DNA of 50,813 bases. Origin: JBFEYJ01 sp041563315. Lineage in GTDB: Bacteria > Pseudomonadota > Gammaproteobacteria > Thiohalomonadales > Thiohalomonadaceae. Location of the stretch: positions 1 through 50,813 of the forward strand of contig JBFFNE010000014.1 in NCBI GenBank assembly GCA_041563315.1. Reading direction: 5' to 3'. Of this stretch, positions 1 through 9,261 are shown piece after piece. Below the pieces are notes generated by a model. It was not told the origin of the DNA, made no database searches, and saw nothing but the letters and a program-made list of their open reading frames with translations. The first letter of the stretch is position 1. Every line of letters starts with the position of its first letter. The translations under genes were made by a program, and so were the position numbers.

Positions 1-19
1 CCCTAACCGGTTAAACCCT

Positions 20-952
20 TTACTGACCGCTACAGGGTCCCGAGATCGCTCCGCCGCCATGTTCGCCATGGATTTCGTCGAAACAGCAGCCGGGTTCGAT
101 CTGGATCGTCGAATGCAAAATATCGAAGCGCTCGATCAGAATGGTCTTCAGCCGGGAGAGCACCTCGGCACAACTCTCCTGCGGGTCGATGGTGACATGC
201 ATAGTCAGCATCGGCCACTCGGGGGTCAGCGACCAGACATGGATGTGGTGGATATCCTGCACGGCTGGCACGGCCTCGGTGAGGGTACTTCGCAACTCTT
301 CCACATCCACATCCTCCGGCGTTCCCTCCAGCAGGATGTGGGCGGACTCACGCACCACATACCAGGCGCTGCGAAGAATCAGCAATGCCACCAGTAAAGA
401 GAGCAGCGGATCGACAGGCATCCATCCGGTCAACAGGATAACTCCGGCGGCAACAATCGCCGCCACCGAGCCGAGCAGATCGCCCATCACATGCACCACG
501 GCACCGCGCAGGTTCAGATCGTGATTGGCGCCGCCATGGAGTATGGCAAAGGCCGTCACATTCACCAGCAAACCGATCACCGCCACCCATAGCATCAGAC
601 CACCGAGGACCTCGACCGGCTCTTGTAAGCGCTGCACGGCCTCAACGGTGATCCAGATCACCAGTGCCATAAAGCCGATACCATTCATCAACGCCGCAAT
701 AATCTGCATGCGGTGAAAGCCGTAGGTATGGAGTGCACTGGCAGGGCGGCGCGCCGCCCTTGCTGCCAGCCATGCCAGTGTCAGTGAGGCGGCGTCGGTG
801 AGCATGTGCCCGGCATCGGCCAGCAGCGCGAGCGAGCCGGAGATCACCCCGCCTATGACCTCCACCACCATGAAACTGGCCACCAGCAACATGGCCCACA
901 ACAGGCGCTTTTCCTTGTCACTGCTGTGCGTATTGTGGGGAGCATGGGCCAT
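20..952 (-). CDS. Cation diffusion facilitator (CDF) metal exporter, ZitB/CzcD-like
   Basis: Inner-membrane proton antiporter that exports divalent metal ions (Zn2+, possibly Co2+/Cd2+) from the cytoplasm. The 310-residue length is normal for the family. About six membrane segments span residues 18-195. The two paired metal-site motifs are present: D46/H49/D53 in TM2 (ADAGHMLTD) and H154/D158 in TM5 (HVMGD). A cytoplasmic ferredoxin-like domain follows from about residue 200 and ends in a Cys-Cys-Phe-Asp-Glu stretch. The His-rich N-terminus (MAHAPHNTH) is typical of ZitB/CzcD-type members. The gene stands alone, with no metal regulator beside it in the window. The family call is firm; metal specificity cannot be read from the sequence. 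Confidence 0.93.
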   Translation of the reverse strand: MAHAPHNTHSSDKEKRLLWAMLLVASFMVVEVIGGVISGSLALLADAGHMLTDAASLTLAWLAARAARRPASALHTYGFHRMQIIAALMNGIGFMALVIWITVEAVQRLQEPVEVLGGLMLWVAVIGLLVNVTAFAILHGGANHDLNLRGAVVHVMGDLLGSVAAIVAAGVILLTGWMPVDPLLSLLVALLILRSAWYVVRESAHILLEGTPEDVDVEELRSTLTEAVPAVQDIHHIHVWSLTPEWPMLTMHVTIDPQESCAEVLSRLKTILIERFDILHSTIQIEPGCCFDEIHGEHGGGAISGPCSGQ

Positions 953-1133
953 GCGTGCAGTCTACCTTACAATCGGATCACTGCCGACCCCCTCCGTCCA
1001 CGGAGCCTCCGATCCCGCGCCCAGTTAGCCGCCTTGCCCGGATGGGTCTCCAACCTGTTTCTGAAGGGTATCAATAACACCCTGAACTACCTGGCCACAT
1101 CCTGCCCGCTGCGGAACAAAGCAATGCCGGTGT

Positions 1134-1907
1134 TCATCCCAATACCACCCCCTCGGGCAACTCAACCTCCATGGCTATCGGGAGATGATCAGAGTGGGCA
1201 TGCTTGAGCACGGAACACTGCACCACCTGAAGGTCTGAACTGACCAGAATATGATCGATATTGCGCTCAGGTCGCCAGCTGGGGAACGTGTGCAACACCT
1301 CCAGAGGCTCATGCAGATGCGTGGTTCGGAACAACATGGCCATTTCTGCGCTGTCGGGGGCACAATTGAGATCGCCCATCACCACCACATGACGATACTG
1401 ACTCACCAGCTCGGCGATATACCCAAGCTGGCGCATGCGTGCCCGCGGACTCAGGGCCAGATGCAACATAATCACCACCAGCGAGTTATCCCCGTGGCCG
1501 TAGCGTACCAGCAGGGCGCCGCGTCCGGGCATCAAGCCCGGCAGTTTGTGTTCCGATATTTCGGTAGGCCGATAACGGCTCAGCAGTCCATTGCCATGCT
1601 GGGCAATGCGCCCGAAGTTCCGGTTAAGCTGGTGATACCAGAAGGGATAGTGCGCCTTGTCTGCCAGGTATTCGGTCAGGTCGACATAATTGGTGCGATG
1701 GCTGCCGGCATCCAGCTCCTGCAAGCCGACGATATCGTACTCCCTGGCCAGTCTGGCGATATGATCCAGCGTCTCGAAGCGCCGCCTCGCGGGCAGCACA
1801 TGCTTCCAGCTCTTGGTCAGATAGTGGCGGGGATGCACACTATTGATCCCGACCTGGATATTGTAACTAAGTAGTCGCAGGCGGTGTCCCGCGGTGTGGC
1901 TGGTCAA
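1134..1907 (-). CDS. Endonuclease/exonuclease/phosphatase (EEP) family protein
   Basis: A 257-residue metal-dependent hydrolase of the EEP fold (DNase I / exonuclease III / phosphodiesterase superfamily). Family motifs are present in order: LLSYNIQ near residue 13, VGLQELD near 60, GDLN near 178, NIDHIL near 215 and SDHLPI near 239. These supply the metal-binding Asn/Glu and the catalytic His/Asp residues. No signal peptide is seen. The start is TTG, supported by a GGAGGC Shine-Dalgarno sequence about 7 bases upstream; no suitable ATG lies nearby. An EEP gene close to dsbA and cytochrome c4 is conserved in Pseudomonas. Here a ThDP enzyme gene has come between them. The substrate is unknown. 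Confidence 0.88.
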   Translation of the reverse strand: MTSHTAGHRLRLLSYNIQVGINSVHPRHYLTKSWKHVLPARRRFETLDHIARLAREYDIVGLQELDAGSHRTNYVDLTEYLADKAHYPFWYHQLNRNFGRIAQHGNGLLSRYRPTEISEHKLPGLMPGRGALLVRYGHGDNSLVVIMLHLALSPRARMRQLGYIAELVSQYRHVVVMGDLNCAPDSAEMAMLFRTTHLHEPLEVLHTFPSWRPERNIDHILVSSDLQVVQCSVLKHAHSDHLPIAMEVELPEGVVLG

Positions 1908-1944
1908 GACTGCCTCCAGAGGTTTTCTGCCTCAATCATTTAAA

Positions 1945-3576
1945 TTAAATAGGACATATCATCTCACCAAGCGTTGCGGTGAGCTTGAGGTTTTCGCTGT
2001 AATCCACCGGACAGTCAATAACAGTAACATTGTCGCTCTCCAGGGCCATTTTCAATGTCGGCAGCAATTCCTCCGTTTTTTCAATACGCAGCCCCTCGGC
2101 ACCAAAGGATTCGGCCAGCCGGACAAAATCCGGATTATCGAAATCCACATGGGAGGCGCGACCGAACTGGCTCATCTGTTTCCACTTGATCAAGCCATAC
2201 CCGCCGTCATTCCAGATCAATACCACCAGCGGGGTCTTCATCCGCACGGCCGTTTCGATCTCCTGCACGTTCATCATAAACCCGGCATCACCAGTAACAG
2301 CGACCACCTTGCGTTCCGGGAAGGCCAGCTTCGCGGCGATGGCGCCCGGTAAGGCAATCCCCATACTGGCAAAGCCATTGGAGATGATGCAGGTGTTGGG
2401 CACTTCACAGCGGAACATCCGCGCCATCCACATCTTGTGCGCCCCCACATCGCAGATGACGATGTCCTCCAGCGCCATCGCGGTGCGTAAATCCCAGATG
2501 ATCTTCTGCGGCTTGACCGGAAACTCCGTATCGGTGCTACAGGCATTCATCTCCTTGATCAGCGCTTCACGCAGTGGCCGCAAGCGGTGTCCCTGATGCG
2601 GCGTGGCCAGCTCCGCAATGCGAATTAACGCATGCTTGATATCGCCCACCACGCCGACATTGACCGGATAGTAGCCATCCACCTCAGCCGGCATGGTATC
2701 GATATGCACGATGGTCCGATCGCGGCTCGGGTGCCACAGGTAAGGGTGGTACTCGACCAGGTCGTAGCCGATACAGATAATCGTATCGGCCCCCTCAAAA
2801 CCGCAATGCACATAATCCTTGGCCTGCAGCCCGGCGCTGCCGAGCGTCAGGGGGTGACGAAACGGCATGACCCCCTTGGCCATAAAGGTGTTGGCCACCG
2901 GAATATTGAGCTTTTCGGCAAAATCGGCAAGCTGCTGCCACGCCTTGGCGCGGATCACCCCGTTGCCGGCAAGGATCAGTGGCGAGCGCGCCTCTGAGAT
3001 CACCTGCGCCGCCCGCTCTACCTGACTGGTCGCCGGCTCAGGCAATAGCGGATTTTTTACTGGGAGGGGATGGTCACCCACCTCCATCTCGGCAATATTC
3101 TCGGGGAACTCGATAAAGCTGGCGCCGGTCTTGTCGGTCTGCGCCAGTTTGAACGCCTTGCGCACCACCTCGGGGATGGTGGCGGGAGTGAGTAAGCGCG
3201 AGGAGTATTTGGTGATAGGCTGGAACATCTGCTCCAGATCCAGCACCTGGTGTGACTCCTTGTGCAGGCGATGGGTCGCCGCCTGCCCGGCAATCGCCAC
3301 CAACGGGGCGTGATCCATGTTGGCATCGGCCACCCCGGTAATGAGGTTGGTGGCGCCGGGCCCGAGGGTGGAGAGACACACCCCTGCGCGCCCGGTCAGC
3401 CTGCCGTAGACATCCGCCATGAACGCGGCGCCTTGCTCGTGCCGAGTGACAACGAAACGGATTGGCGAATCAAGCAGGGCATCCATGATGTCCAGATTCT
3501 CTTCACCGGGAATACCAAAAATGTATTCGGTCCCCTCGTTTTCGAGGCATCGGACAAACAGTTCGGCCGCCTTCAT
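1945..3576 (-). CDS. ThDP-dependent acetolactate synthase, catabolic (AlsS-like) large subunit
   Basis: Probably condenses two pyruvates to 2-acetolactate in the cytoplasm. The 543-residue protein has the three domains of the family: an N-terminal pyrimidine-binding domain with the catalytic glutamate in TRHEQGAAFMADVYGRLTG, a central domain, and a C-terminal PP domain with the ThDP/Mg motif running from GDAGFMMN to the downstream WNDGGYG. No ilvN-type small subunit is adjacent, and the 'FGIPGEENLDIMDAL' N-terminus is of the AlsS/catabolic type rather than IlvB/IlvI. The ATG at 3576 was chosen because GGAGG lies 8 bases upstream; a GTG four codons further up is possible. Other ThDP enzymes of the same family (oxalyl-CoA decarboxylase, sulfoacetaldehyde acetyltransferase) are less likely. 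Confidence 0.85.
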   Translation of the reverse strand: MKAAELFVRCLENEGTEYIFGIPGEENLDIMDALLDSPIRFVVTRHEQGAAFMADVYGRLTGRAGVCLSTLGPGATNLITGVADANMDHAPLVAIAGQAATHRLHKESHQVLDLEQMFQPITKYSSRLLTPATIPEVVRKAFKLAQTDKTGASFIEFPENIAEMEVGDHPLPVKNPLLPEPATSQVERAAQVISEARSPLILAGNGVIRAKAWQQLADFAEKLNIPVANTFMAKGVMPFRHPLTLGSAGLQAKDYVHCGFEGADTIICIGYDLVEYHPYLWHPSRDRTIVHIDTMPAEVDGYYPVNVGVVGDIKHALIRIAELATPHQGHRLRPLREALIKEMNACSTDTEFPVKPQKIIWDLRTAMALEDIVICDVGAHKMWMARMFRCEVPNTCIISNGFASMGIALPGAIAAKLAFPERKVVAVTGDAGFMMNVQEIETAVRMKTPLVVLIWNDGGYGLIKWKQMSQFGRASHVDFDNPDFVRLAESFGAEGLRIEKTEELLPTLKMALESDNVTVIDCPVDYSENLKLTATLGEMICPI

Positions 3577-3619
3577 GGTTGCCTCCACAATGAAACGTGT
3601 GCGTCCTATCTCCGGGCTG

Positions 3620-4261
3620 TCACTGTTGTGCGCCGGCTTCCTTCTCCACCAGGGCCTCGACGATACGTATCATATTGGCGTAACTTTTGGCCTTCGGTCC
3701 ATCCACCACATACTTGCCATTGACCACCATGGCGGGCACCCCGGAAAGGCCATACTTGCGGCTCATGTCGGCAGCACGGCGCACCTTGGCCTGGACGGCG
3801 AACGAATCAATGGTGGCATCAAACTTCGCGGCATCGACCCCGATGCCAACGAAGAAATCGCGGATCTCTTCCTTACTTTTCATGCGTTGTTTGTCGACAT
3901 GTATCGCGTTGAAGAAGGGAGCATGGAACTTGTCCAGCACACCGAGCACCTCTGCAGTGTAGAAGGCTCCAGCATGAAGCTGCCAGCGGGCATTGTTGAA
4001 GATCGCCGGCATCTTGATGAATTCCACATGCTCCGGCTTGCTCTTCTCCCAATCACGCAGCATGGGCTCAAACTCGAAACAGTGCGGGCAGCCATACCAG
4101 AACATCTCCACCACCTGCACTTTGCCGTCACTGCCGCCCGGCTGGGCCGGTGTGATCAGGGCGTAATCCTCGCCCGCTGTATACTCTTGTGCGGCACTCT
4201 GGCCGCTCAGACCCAAGGCGGGCAGGGCCAGCAAGAGCCCTAAAAATAGTCTGCGTATCAC
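3620..4261 (-). CDS. dsbA: Periplasmic thiol:disulfide interchange protein DsbA
   Basis: Oxidises cysteine pairs in proteins newly exported to the periplasm. The 213-residue protein starts with a signal peptide (MIRR, a Leu-rich core, cleavage near Ser-Ala-Ala-Gln, residues 22-25). The thioredoxin-fold active site is C58-P-H-C61 in the context FWYGCPHCFEFEP, the classical DsbA dipeptide. The cis-proline loop (SGVPAMVVNG) follows the helical insert. The start codon is GTG, preceded by a strong TTGGAGGT Shine-Dalgarno sequence. The cytochrome c4-dsbA association is conserved in Pseudomonas; here the ResB/CcsA genes and a cNMP-type gene lie between. DsbA oxidation also acts upon apocytochrome CXXCH cysteines, which fits the neighbourhood. 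Confidence 0.95.
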   Translation of the reverse strand: MIRRLFLGLLLALPALGLSGQSAAQEYTAGEDYALITPAQPGGSDGKVQVVEMFWYGCPHCFEFEPMLRDWEKSKPEHVEFIKMPAIFNNARWQLHAGAFYTAEVLGVLDKFHAPFFNAIHVDKQRMKSKEEIRDFFVGIGVDAAKFDATIDSFAVQAKVRRAADMSRKYGLSGVPAMVVNGKYVVDGPKAKSYANMIRIVEALVEKEAGAQQ

Positions 4262-4416
4262 GATGTAACCTCCAAATTATGGCTTATTCTTGCCTGCGAA
4301 AGTGCAGGCGATGACTGCTAATATAACCGATGGCACCGCTGCTGCACATCACAGCGCTTTCCCCCAAGGGAAGTGTGCTTTATCCTATAGATATCATTTA
4401 ATCCCAGGAGCCGGCC

Positions 4417-4908
4417 ATGGGCGAAACAACCAACATCAATCTCACTGAATTTCTTAATCAGCAATACCTGTGCGAGGCGATGACCACGCGCGAAGTACAG
4501 ACACTGTTAGAGTTCACAGAAGAGGTCAAGTTCAAGAAAAATGAAATTATCGCCGATATTGGTGAGGTCGGTGAGGCGCTTTACTTCGTGGTGGAGGGTG
4601 AGGCCGCCCTACTGCAGCATGCCGAAGGGGAGACCGTAGAGATTGGTCGCGCCAAACAGGGCGGGATGATCGGCTCCATGTCCTTCTTCGACCGCCAGCC
4701 GCGTTCGGTACGCATCATCGCTATGAGCGACAACACCCGTCTGATTCGTCTGAGCCGCACCATGTATGCGCGCCTGCGCATCGAGCACCCATTCATCGCC
4801 GTGAACCTGCTGGAAGATGCCATCGTCAGCCTTGACGCCCTGTTCCGCCGGGTGAGCCAGGATGTGGCGGCATTCTCACGGTATGTGTATGGCGGAAAGA
4901 TGCGCTAA
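4417..4908 (+). CDS. Stand-alone cyclic-nucleotide-binding-like domain protein
   Basis: A 163-residue cytoplasmic protein made almost only of one CAP/cNMP-type beta-roll (about residues 20-140), with no HTH or other output domain. The sensor-like core 'IADIGEVGEALYFVVEGEAAL' and 'SMSFFDRQPRSVRIIA' align with the family. The phosphate-binding cassette normally reads GE-(x)n-R-(S/T)-A; here the GE position is GSMSFF, so canonical cAMP/cGMP binding is doubtful. AGGAG lies 8 bases before the ATG. The gene is divergent from dsbA and convergent with ccsA, with a bidirectional terminator after it. Its role is unknown; protein-protein signalling is possible. Confidence 0.82.
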   Translation: MGETTNINLTEFLNQQYLCEAMTTREVQTLLEFTEEVKFKKNEIIADIGEVGEALYFVVEGEAALLQHAEGETVEIGRAKQGGMIGSMSFFDRQPRSVRIIAMSDNTRLIRLSRTMYARLRIEHPFIAVNLLEDAIVSLDALFRRVSQDVAAFSRYVYGGKMR

Positions 4909-4951
4909 CAAAGTCGCACGCCGCACGAGATTGTGGCTTACTGCCACACAA

Positions 4952-4980
4952 AAAGCCCCGCATCGCGGGGCTTTGTTTTT
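4952..4980. terminator. Bidirectional rho-independent terminator
   Basis: A perfect 10-bp stem, AAAGCCCCGC / GCGGGGCTTT, with a 3-base loop lies at 4952-4974 and is followed by GTTTTT on the plus strand. The minus strand also reads into an A/U-rich flank. It separates the convergent cNMP-type gene and ccsA. Confidence 0.9.
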
Positions 4981-5074
4981 CCATCGTCGCAAATCGCCAT
5001 ACAAGGCTTCATTCAAGGTTATGCAGGCCGAATAAGCGCTTATCTGGCCTGCCTCTTGTTACGTGCAACTGCAG

Positions 5075-6424
5075 TTATAACTGCCCATAGGAGTGCAAAC
5101 CTGAGAGGAACATATTCACCCCGACAAAGGCAAACAGGGTAACAAACAACCCGACGATCGCCCACCAGGCTAACGGTCCGCCACGCCACCCTTTGGTCAA
5201 GCGCAGGTGCAACCAGGCGGCGTAGTTGAGCCAAACAATCAGTGCCCAGGTCTCTTTCGGATCCCACGACCAGTATCCGCCCCATGCTTCCGCCGCCCAC
5301 ATGGCGCCAAGAACCGTAGCGACAGTGAAGAAGGCAAAGCCGAGGGCAATGGCCTTGTACATAATGTCGTCGAGTTGCTCAAGACTCGGCAGCCGCTCAA
5401 GGACTCGCTCCCGGGCAATACCCCAGAGGAACAATGCCCACAGGCCCACCATGGCTACGCTCTTCAGCAGAGCCATCAGCGTGCCGCCGGCACTCAACGA
5501 ACCTGCCGCGCGGAATTCGCCTGAAAGCGTGCCGGCAAGTCCGATAGCGAAGACGATACCCAGCGAAATCCAAAAGGCGGGACGCTCCTTTTCACTACCG
5601 GTGTAATCCTTAATCAGGTAGGCCACCCCGAGCATCGCCGCCAGCGCGAAGGCGCCGTAGCCGACGAAATTGGCCGGCACGTGGATCTTCATCCAGTAAC
5701 TCTGCAGTGCCGGTACCAGGGGCTGGATCTCGTGGGCACCGCGCTCGAAGGTGTACCACAGCAAAAAGGCCACGGCACCACTGATCACCGTCAGCACAAA
5801 GGCGCCCATGGCACGGTTGTTATACCGGCGCTCATAGTGCAGATAAAGCAAGGCGGTGATGATGGCAAAGAGGATGAACACCTCATAAAGGTTGCTCACC
5901 GGGATATGACCCACGTCATGGCTGATAAGATAAGACTCACGCCAGCGAATCATCAGACCCGCCGACCCCATGGTTGTTGCCGACCAGGTCAGGGCGCTGG
6001 CCACCTTACCGGTGAAGGCCGATCCACTACCCAGAGCAAACCAGTAAGCCAGTGTCGCCATCACATAGAGAGCACTCATCCACATGATGGCCGACTGGCT
6101 GGAGATAAGGAACTTGAGGAAGAAACTGGTTTCGTTGCGCGTCAGATCATCACCATAGAGCGCGATAGCAGCGAGGCTTATGGCCGCCACCACCAGGCTG
6201 AAACTACGCATCGGTTTCCAGAGCCAGCCGAACAGGACGAGGCCCACCGTGGTGCCGAACAGAATGCCCACCTCGTAGCTATCCATCAGCGAGGCGTATT
6301 GGTTATAGGCAACAAAGCTTCCTGCCAACACCAATAAGGCCCAGATCCAGTCGAACAGGCCCAGGCGCTTGAGCAGTGGCGGCTTGTTGAATTCGTTTTC
6401 CAGATATTGCTCAGTTACGGACAT
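5075..6424 (-). CDS. System II cytochrome c maturation protein CcsA/ResC
   Basis: Integral membrane haem-handling half of the System II (Ccs) cytochrome c synthetase. With ResB it carries haem across the membrane and attaches it to CXXCH motifs. The 449-residue protein is strongly hydrophobic, with about eight membrane segments. The tryptophan-rich WWD signature (WGGYWSWDPKETWALIVW) lies near residues 381-398. Candidate haem-ligand histidines occur in SHDVGHIP, KIHVPANF and GLHSYG. The ATG at 6424 is chosen because AGAGGTGG lies just upstream and the ResB stop is 20 bp away. A longer reading frame would run into resB and lacks family support. The gene forms an operon with resB. Confidence 0.92.
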   Translation of the reverse strand: MSVTEQYLENEFNKPPLLKRLGLFDWIWALLVLAGSFVAYNQYASLMDSYEVGILFGTTVGLVLFGWLWKPMRSFSLVVAAISLAAIALYGDDLTRNETSFFLKFLISSQSAIMWMSALYVMATLAYWFALGSGSAFTGKVASALTWSATTMGSAGLMIRWRESYLISHDVGHIPVSNLYEVFILFAIITALLYLHYERRYNNRAMGAFVLTVISGAVAFLLWYTFERGAHEIQPLVPALQSYWMKIHVPANFVGYGAFALAAMLGVAYLIKDYTGSEKERPAFWISLGIVFAIGLAGTLSGEFRAAGSLSAGGTLMALLKSVAMVGLWALFLWGIARERVLERLPSLEQLDDIMYKAIALGFAFFTVATVLGAMWAAEAWGGYWSWDPKETWALIVWLNYAAWLHLRLTKGWRGGPLAWWAIVGLFVTLFAFVGVNMFLSGLHSYGQL

Positions 6425-6443
6425 CGATCCACCTCTTACTGGG

Positions 6444-8450
6444 TTAATTCGCCCCACTGCGTCGACGCAGGTCGTGCTGCAGGAATGAAAACTCCTTGTC
6501 GAAATCACTTCGCTCACGGTGTCCTGCCGCGGCAAACAACACCGTCGAACCGTTCTCCTGGCCGGAAATCAGGACCCAGAGTCGACGATGATGCAGATAG
6601 AACATAAAGAACACACCGAGCATCAGCATGACACAGCCAAGGTAGACAATATTCTGTCCCGGTGCCTTGGTGATCTGCAGTCCAGAGGCTTCAATGTGTT
6701 CGAACTCCTGCAACTTGATATAGGCGGGTGCCCCATAAGGGGCTAGCTGGGAGAGGGCATTCAGCGCATTGTCAAAATAGGCCGCTTCGCTTTCACTCAC
6801 CCCGGTGCTTATGTCAACACCTTCCTGGCGAAGCAACTCCACATACAGGTTGCCCAAAACACCCTGAATCGTCTGGATATAGTAGGATAAAGCGTCGCTG
6901 CGCTTATCTTCCTGGATAGTCTTTTCTGTCTGCGCCACGATGGCATCAATGCCTTCTTCAACGAAGGTCGTCACCAGCCCAACAATCGAGCCAGTCAGCT
7001 GCTCATAAACAGGGTCATCCTGCGTGATACCCATCTCACTGGCGATCTGACGTCGCACCATCTCCTGTACCCTGGCCTCATCACGCACCATGGCATTGAA
7101 GCGCATGAATCGCTCCACACCACCTTCGGCATCGACCGGGATATGCAGGAAGCGATAGTCCTCTGCCTGACTGGTGCGCATGCCACTGAGATAAAAGCTG
7201 TGCCCATCCATGATCACCGGAGACATGTAGTTGACATACTCCCGCGCCTCGCCATTGGCCGCACGCAACTTATAGATCACACTTGGACCGTAATTGTGGA
7301 ATTTCTTGCCACTAGGATCGTCCTCCGACAAGGGAAAGATATTGAACAGCTTGAAGTCGCTGATCTCAAGATTGTAGCCACCACGGGGGGTCTCAAGCTT
7401 TACCTCTGAACTCACCGCGGTATCGATGACCAAAGGGTCGTTCTGTGGCCTATCCAGCGACCATGACTTGAGCTTGAGCTTGCTCCCGCCATCGGAAAAA
7501 CTCGCCTGGTAGATCGCATGCCCCTTGTATATCAGGGGATGATTAACGGCGATCTCCCGCTTCAGCGGCTCCTCCAGATCTTTATCATGAATAATAATGG
7601 TGCTCTCGAAGGACTTGGGCATACCGGAGGAGTAGTGTTCGATCCGGAAATCCTCGAGCTCGATACTAAAGGGCAGGTTCTGCACCAGATAGCCATCGCG
7701 CAGGCCGATGAAGATGAAGTTAGCGCGCCCCCCTTCAGGAATATTCACGCTACCGCGAAAGGAGCTGTTGTTTGCTGGAAGCATACTCTCTGGCGGAATC
7801 TCACTGACCGGAATATCGCGGGTCTCCGCCTTGATCTCACCGCGCATCTCCGCCAGCTTGAGCGGCAGATTGCCGTCAATGAGGCCACCGACACAAATCA
7901 CCACGATAGCAACATGAGAAAGCAGGTAGCCAAGTCGGCTCACCGAGCCCTTCATGCCCGCCAACACCACCCCCTCTTCACGCTGCTTGAGTCGGGTACG
8001 ATAGCCCAGCTCCTGCAGACGTTTACCCAAATCAGCGGCCGTCTCTGCCGGTGAGGCCGCTACTGCCCATTCATCCTTATGCTTGAACGCACGCAGTGAC
8101 TTGACCTGCACATCCAGGCGGAAGTGGCGCATATCCTTGATGATAGAAGGGGAGTTGCGATAAACGCAGACGCTGGTTGATACCAACAGAAAACCCAGCA
8201 GAATCAGAAACCAGGCGGCGCCATAGATATCGAATAAACCAAGATTCTTGAAGACCTCGAACCAGTACGGGCCGAACTTCATCACGTAGTTGTTGTACGG
8301 CTCGTTCTGCTTTAGCACGGTACCAATCACCGAAGCGATCGCTACTGCCACCAACAGGGTGATCGCCAGATTCATGGAGCCGAGGAACTCAAGGAGAATC
8401 CTGGACAACTTGCGCTGAGACTTCAGCCGTTGATTATCATTATCGTTCAA
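6444..8450 (-). CDS. System II cytochrome c maturation protein ResB/Ccs1
   Basis: Partner of CcsA in System II cytochrome c assembly; it is thought to present reduced apocytochrome to the haem channel. The 668-residue protein has three N-terminal membrane segments (about 24-44, 75-97, 165-185), a large periplasmic domain (about 190-610), and a last membrane segment near 615-635 followed by a short cytoplasmic tail. This is the ResB topology. The N-terminal motif 'FLGSMNLAITLL' matches the family's 'L.s.k.ai.ll' start. The gene is 20 bp upstream of ccsA. Most model gammaproteobacteria use System I (CcmA-H), so its presence here is informative about lineage. Confidence 0.92.
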   Translation of the reverse strand: MNDNDNQRLKSQRKLSRILLEFLGSMNLAITLLVAVAIASVIGTVLKQNEPYNNYVMKFGPYWFEVFKNLGLFDIYGAAWFLILLGFLLVSTSVCVYRNSPSIIKDMRHFRLDVQVKSLRAFKHKDEWAVAASPAETAADLGKRLQELGYRTRLKQREEGVVLAGMKGSVSRLGYLLSHVAIVVICVGGLIDGNLPLKLAEMRGEIKAETRDIPVSEIPPESMLPANNSSFRGSVNIPEGGRANFIFIGLRDGYLVQNLPFSIELEDFRIEHYSSGMPKSFESTIIIHDKDLEEPLKREIAVNHPLIYKGHAIYQASFSDGGSKLKLKSWSLDRPQNDPLVIDTAVSSEVKLETPRGGYNLEISDFKLFNIFPLSEDDPSGKKFHNYGPSVIYKLRAANGEAREYVNYMSPVIMDGHSFYLSGMRTSQAEDYRFLHIPVDAEGGVERFMRFNAMVRDEARVQEMVRRQIASEMGITQDDPVYEQLTGSIVGLVTTFVEEGIDAIVAQTEKTIQEDKRSDALSYYIQTIQGVLGNLYVELLRQEGVDISTGVSESEAAYFDNALNALSQLAPYGAPAYIKLQEFEHIEASGLQITKAPGQNIVYLGCVMLMLGVFFMFYLHHRRLWVLISGQENGSTVLFAAAGHRERSDFDKEFSFLQHDLRRRSGAN

Positions 8451-8554
8451 GTGCTTATAACCATTTGGGTCAAGACGGAAAAAGTCTACGCTTTTGATAC
8501 CAATAAAGTGTAAAAGTTGCGACTAATCGCTGAGATAAACAAAAAAGGCCCGGA

Positions 8555-8585
8555 GAAAATAAAGGGTGGCCCGAGGACCACCCTT
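8555..8585 (-). terminator. Rho-independent terminator of the c5-c4 operon
   Basis: On the minus strand AAGGGTGG / CCACCCTT form an 8-bp stem with an 8-base loop (8562-8585), followed by a U-rich TTATTTT run. It sits 28 bp after the cytochrome c4 stop and before the resB start, so it ends the cytochrome transcript. Confidence 0.82.
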
Positions 8586-8613
8586 CAAAAGATACTACCA
8601 GATGCCGCTGAAC

Positions 8614-9219
8614 TTAGTGCAGTCCAGTGATGTATTCCGCTACAGCCTCGATTTCACTATCGCTCATCTTGGCGGCAATATCGCGCATCATTTTGGCAGG
8701 ATCATTGGTACGGGTTCCGCTACGGAAGTCCTTCAGTGCCTTGATGATGTAGGCACTGTGCTGTCCGCTCACGGAGGGGAACCGGGCGCCCGGGTTACCG
8801 GCACCGGAAGGACCATGGCACGCCATGCAGGCAGAGATGCCTTTATCCTTATCACCACCCTGGTAGATCTTCTGACCGATAGTGGCTTTCTCGACATCGG
8901 CAACGGAGCCGATAGAGCCGGTGTTATCGGCGAAGTAGGCAGCCAGGTCGGCGATATCCTGCTCACTCAGTGGAGCAGCCATCGCACTCATGGTGGGATC
9001 GGTACGTGCACCGGACTGGAAGTCCTTCAGCTGCTTGACAATGTATTCAGCATGCTGACCAGCCAGCTTCGGGAAGGTCGGCACCAGGCTGTTCCCGTCC
9101 GTGCTATGACAGGAGACACAGGTGGCAGACTTGGTCTTTCCCGCAGCGGCATCACCAGCTGCAGACACAGTGCTTGCAGCACCAAACATTGCCAAAGCGG
9201 CAAAAGCTAGATTCTTCAT
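8614..9219 (-). CDS. Dihaem cytochrome c4
   Basis: Periplasmic electron carrier that typically feeds cbb3- or caa3-type oxidases. The 201-residue precursor has a signal peptide (MKNLAFAALAMFGAAS...AAG, cleavage near residue 20). It has two homologous class I c domains with haem sites C34-x-x-C37-H38 (CVSCH) and C131-x-x-C134-H135 (CMACH). Each is followed by a distal Met candidate (for example PTMSAMAAPLS and AKMMRDIAAKMS). The two-domain length matches c4. It lies 42 bp downstream of the c5 gene in the same direction, next to engB and polA, which is the conserved Pseudomonas order. Confidence 0.95.
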   Translation of the reverse strand: MKNLAFAALAMFGAASTVSAAGDAAAGKTKSATCVSCHSTDGNSLVPTFPKLAGQHAEYIVKQLKDFQSGARTDPTMSAMAAPLSEQDIADLAAYFADNTGSIGSVADVEKATIGQKIYQGGDKDKGISACMACHGPSGAGNPGARFPSVSGQHSAYIIKALKDFRSGTRTNDPAKMMRDIAAKMSDSEIEAVAEYITGLH

Positions 9220-9261
9220 CGGTTCCCCGTTTTACAGATTTAGTTGTTGATCTCTTCGGTC

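Noticed and set aside
6425..6535. N-terminal extension of CcsA overlapping resB
   Set aside because: The ATG at 6424 has a strong ribosome-binding site and begins the usual hydrophilic CcsA N-terminus.
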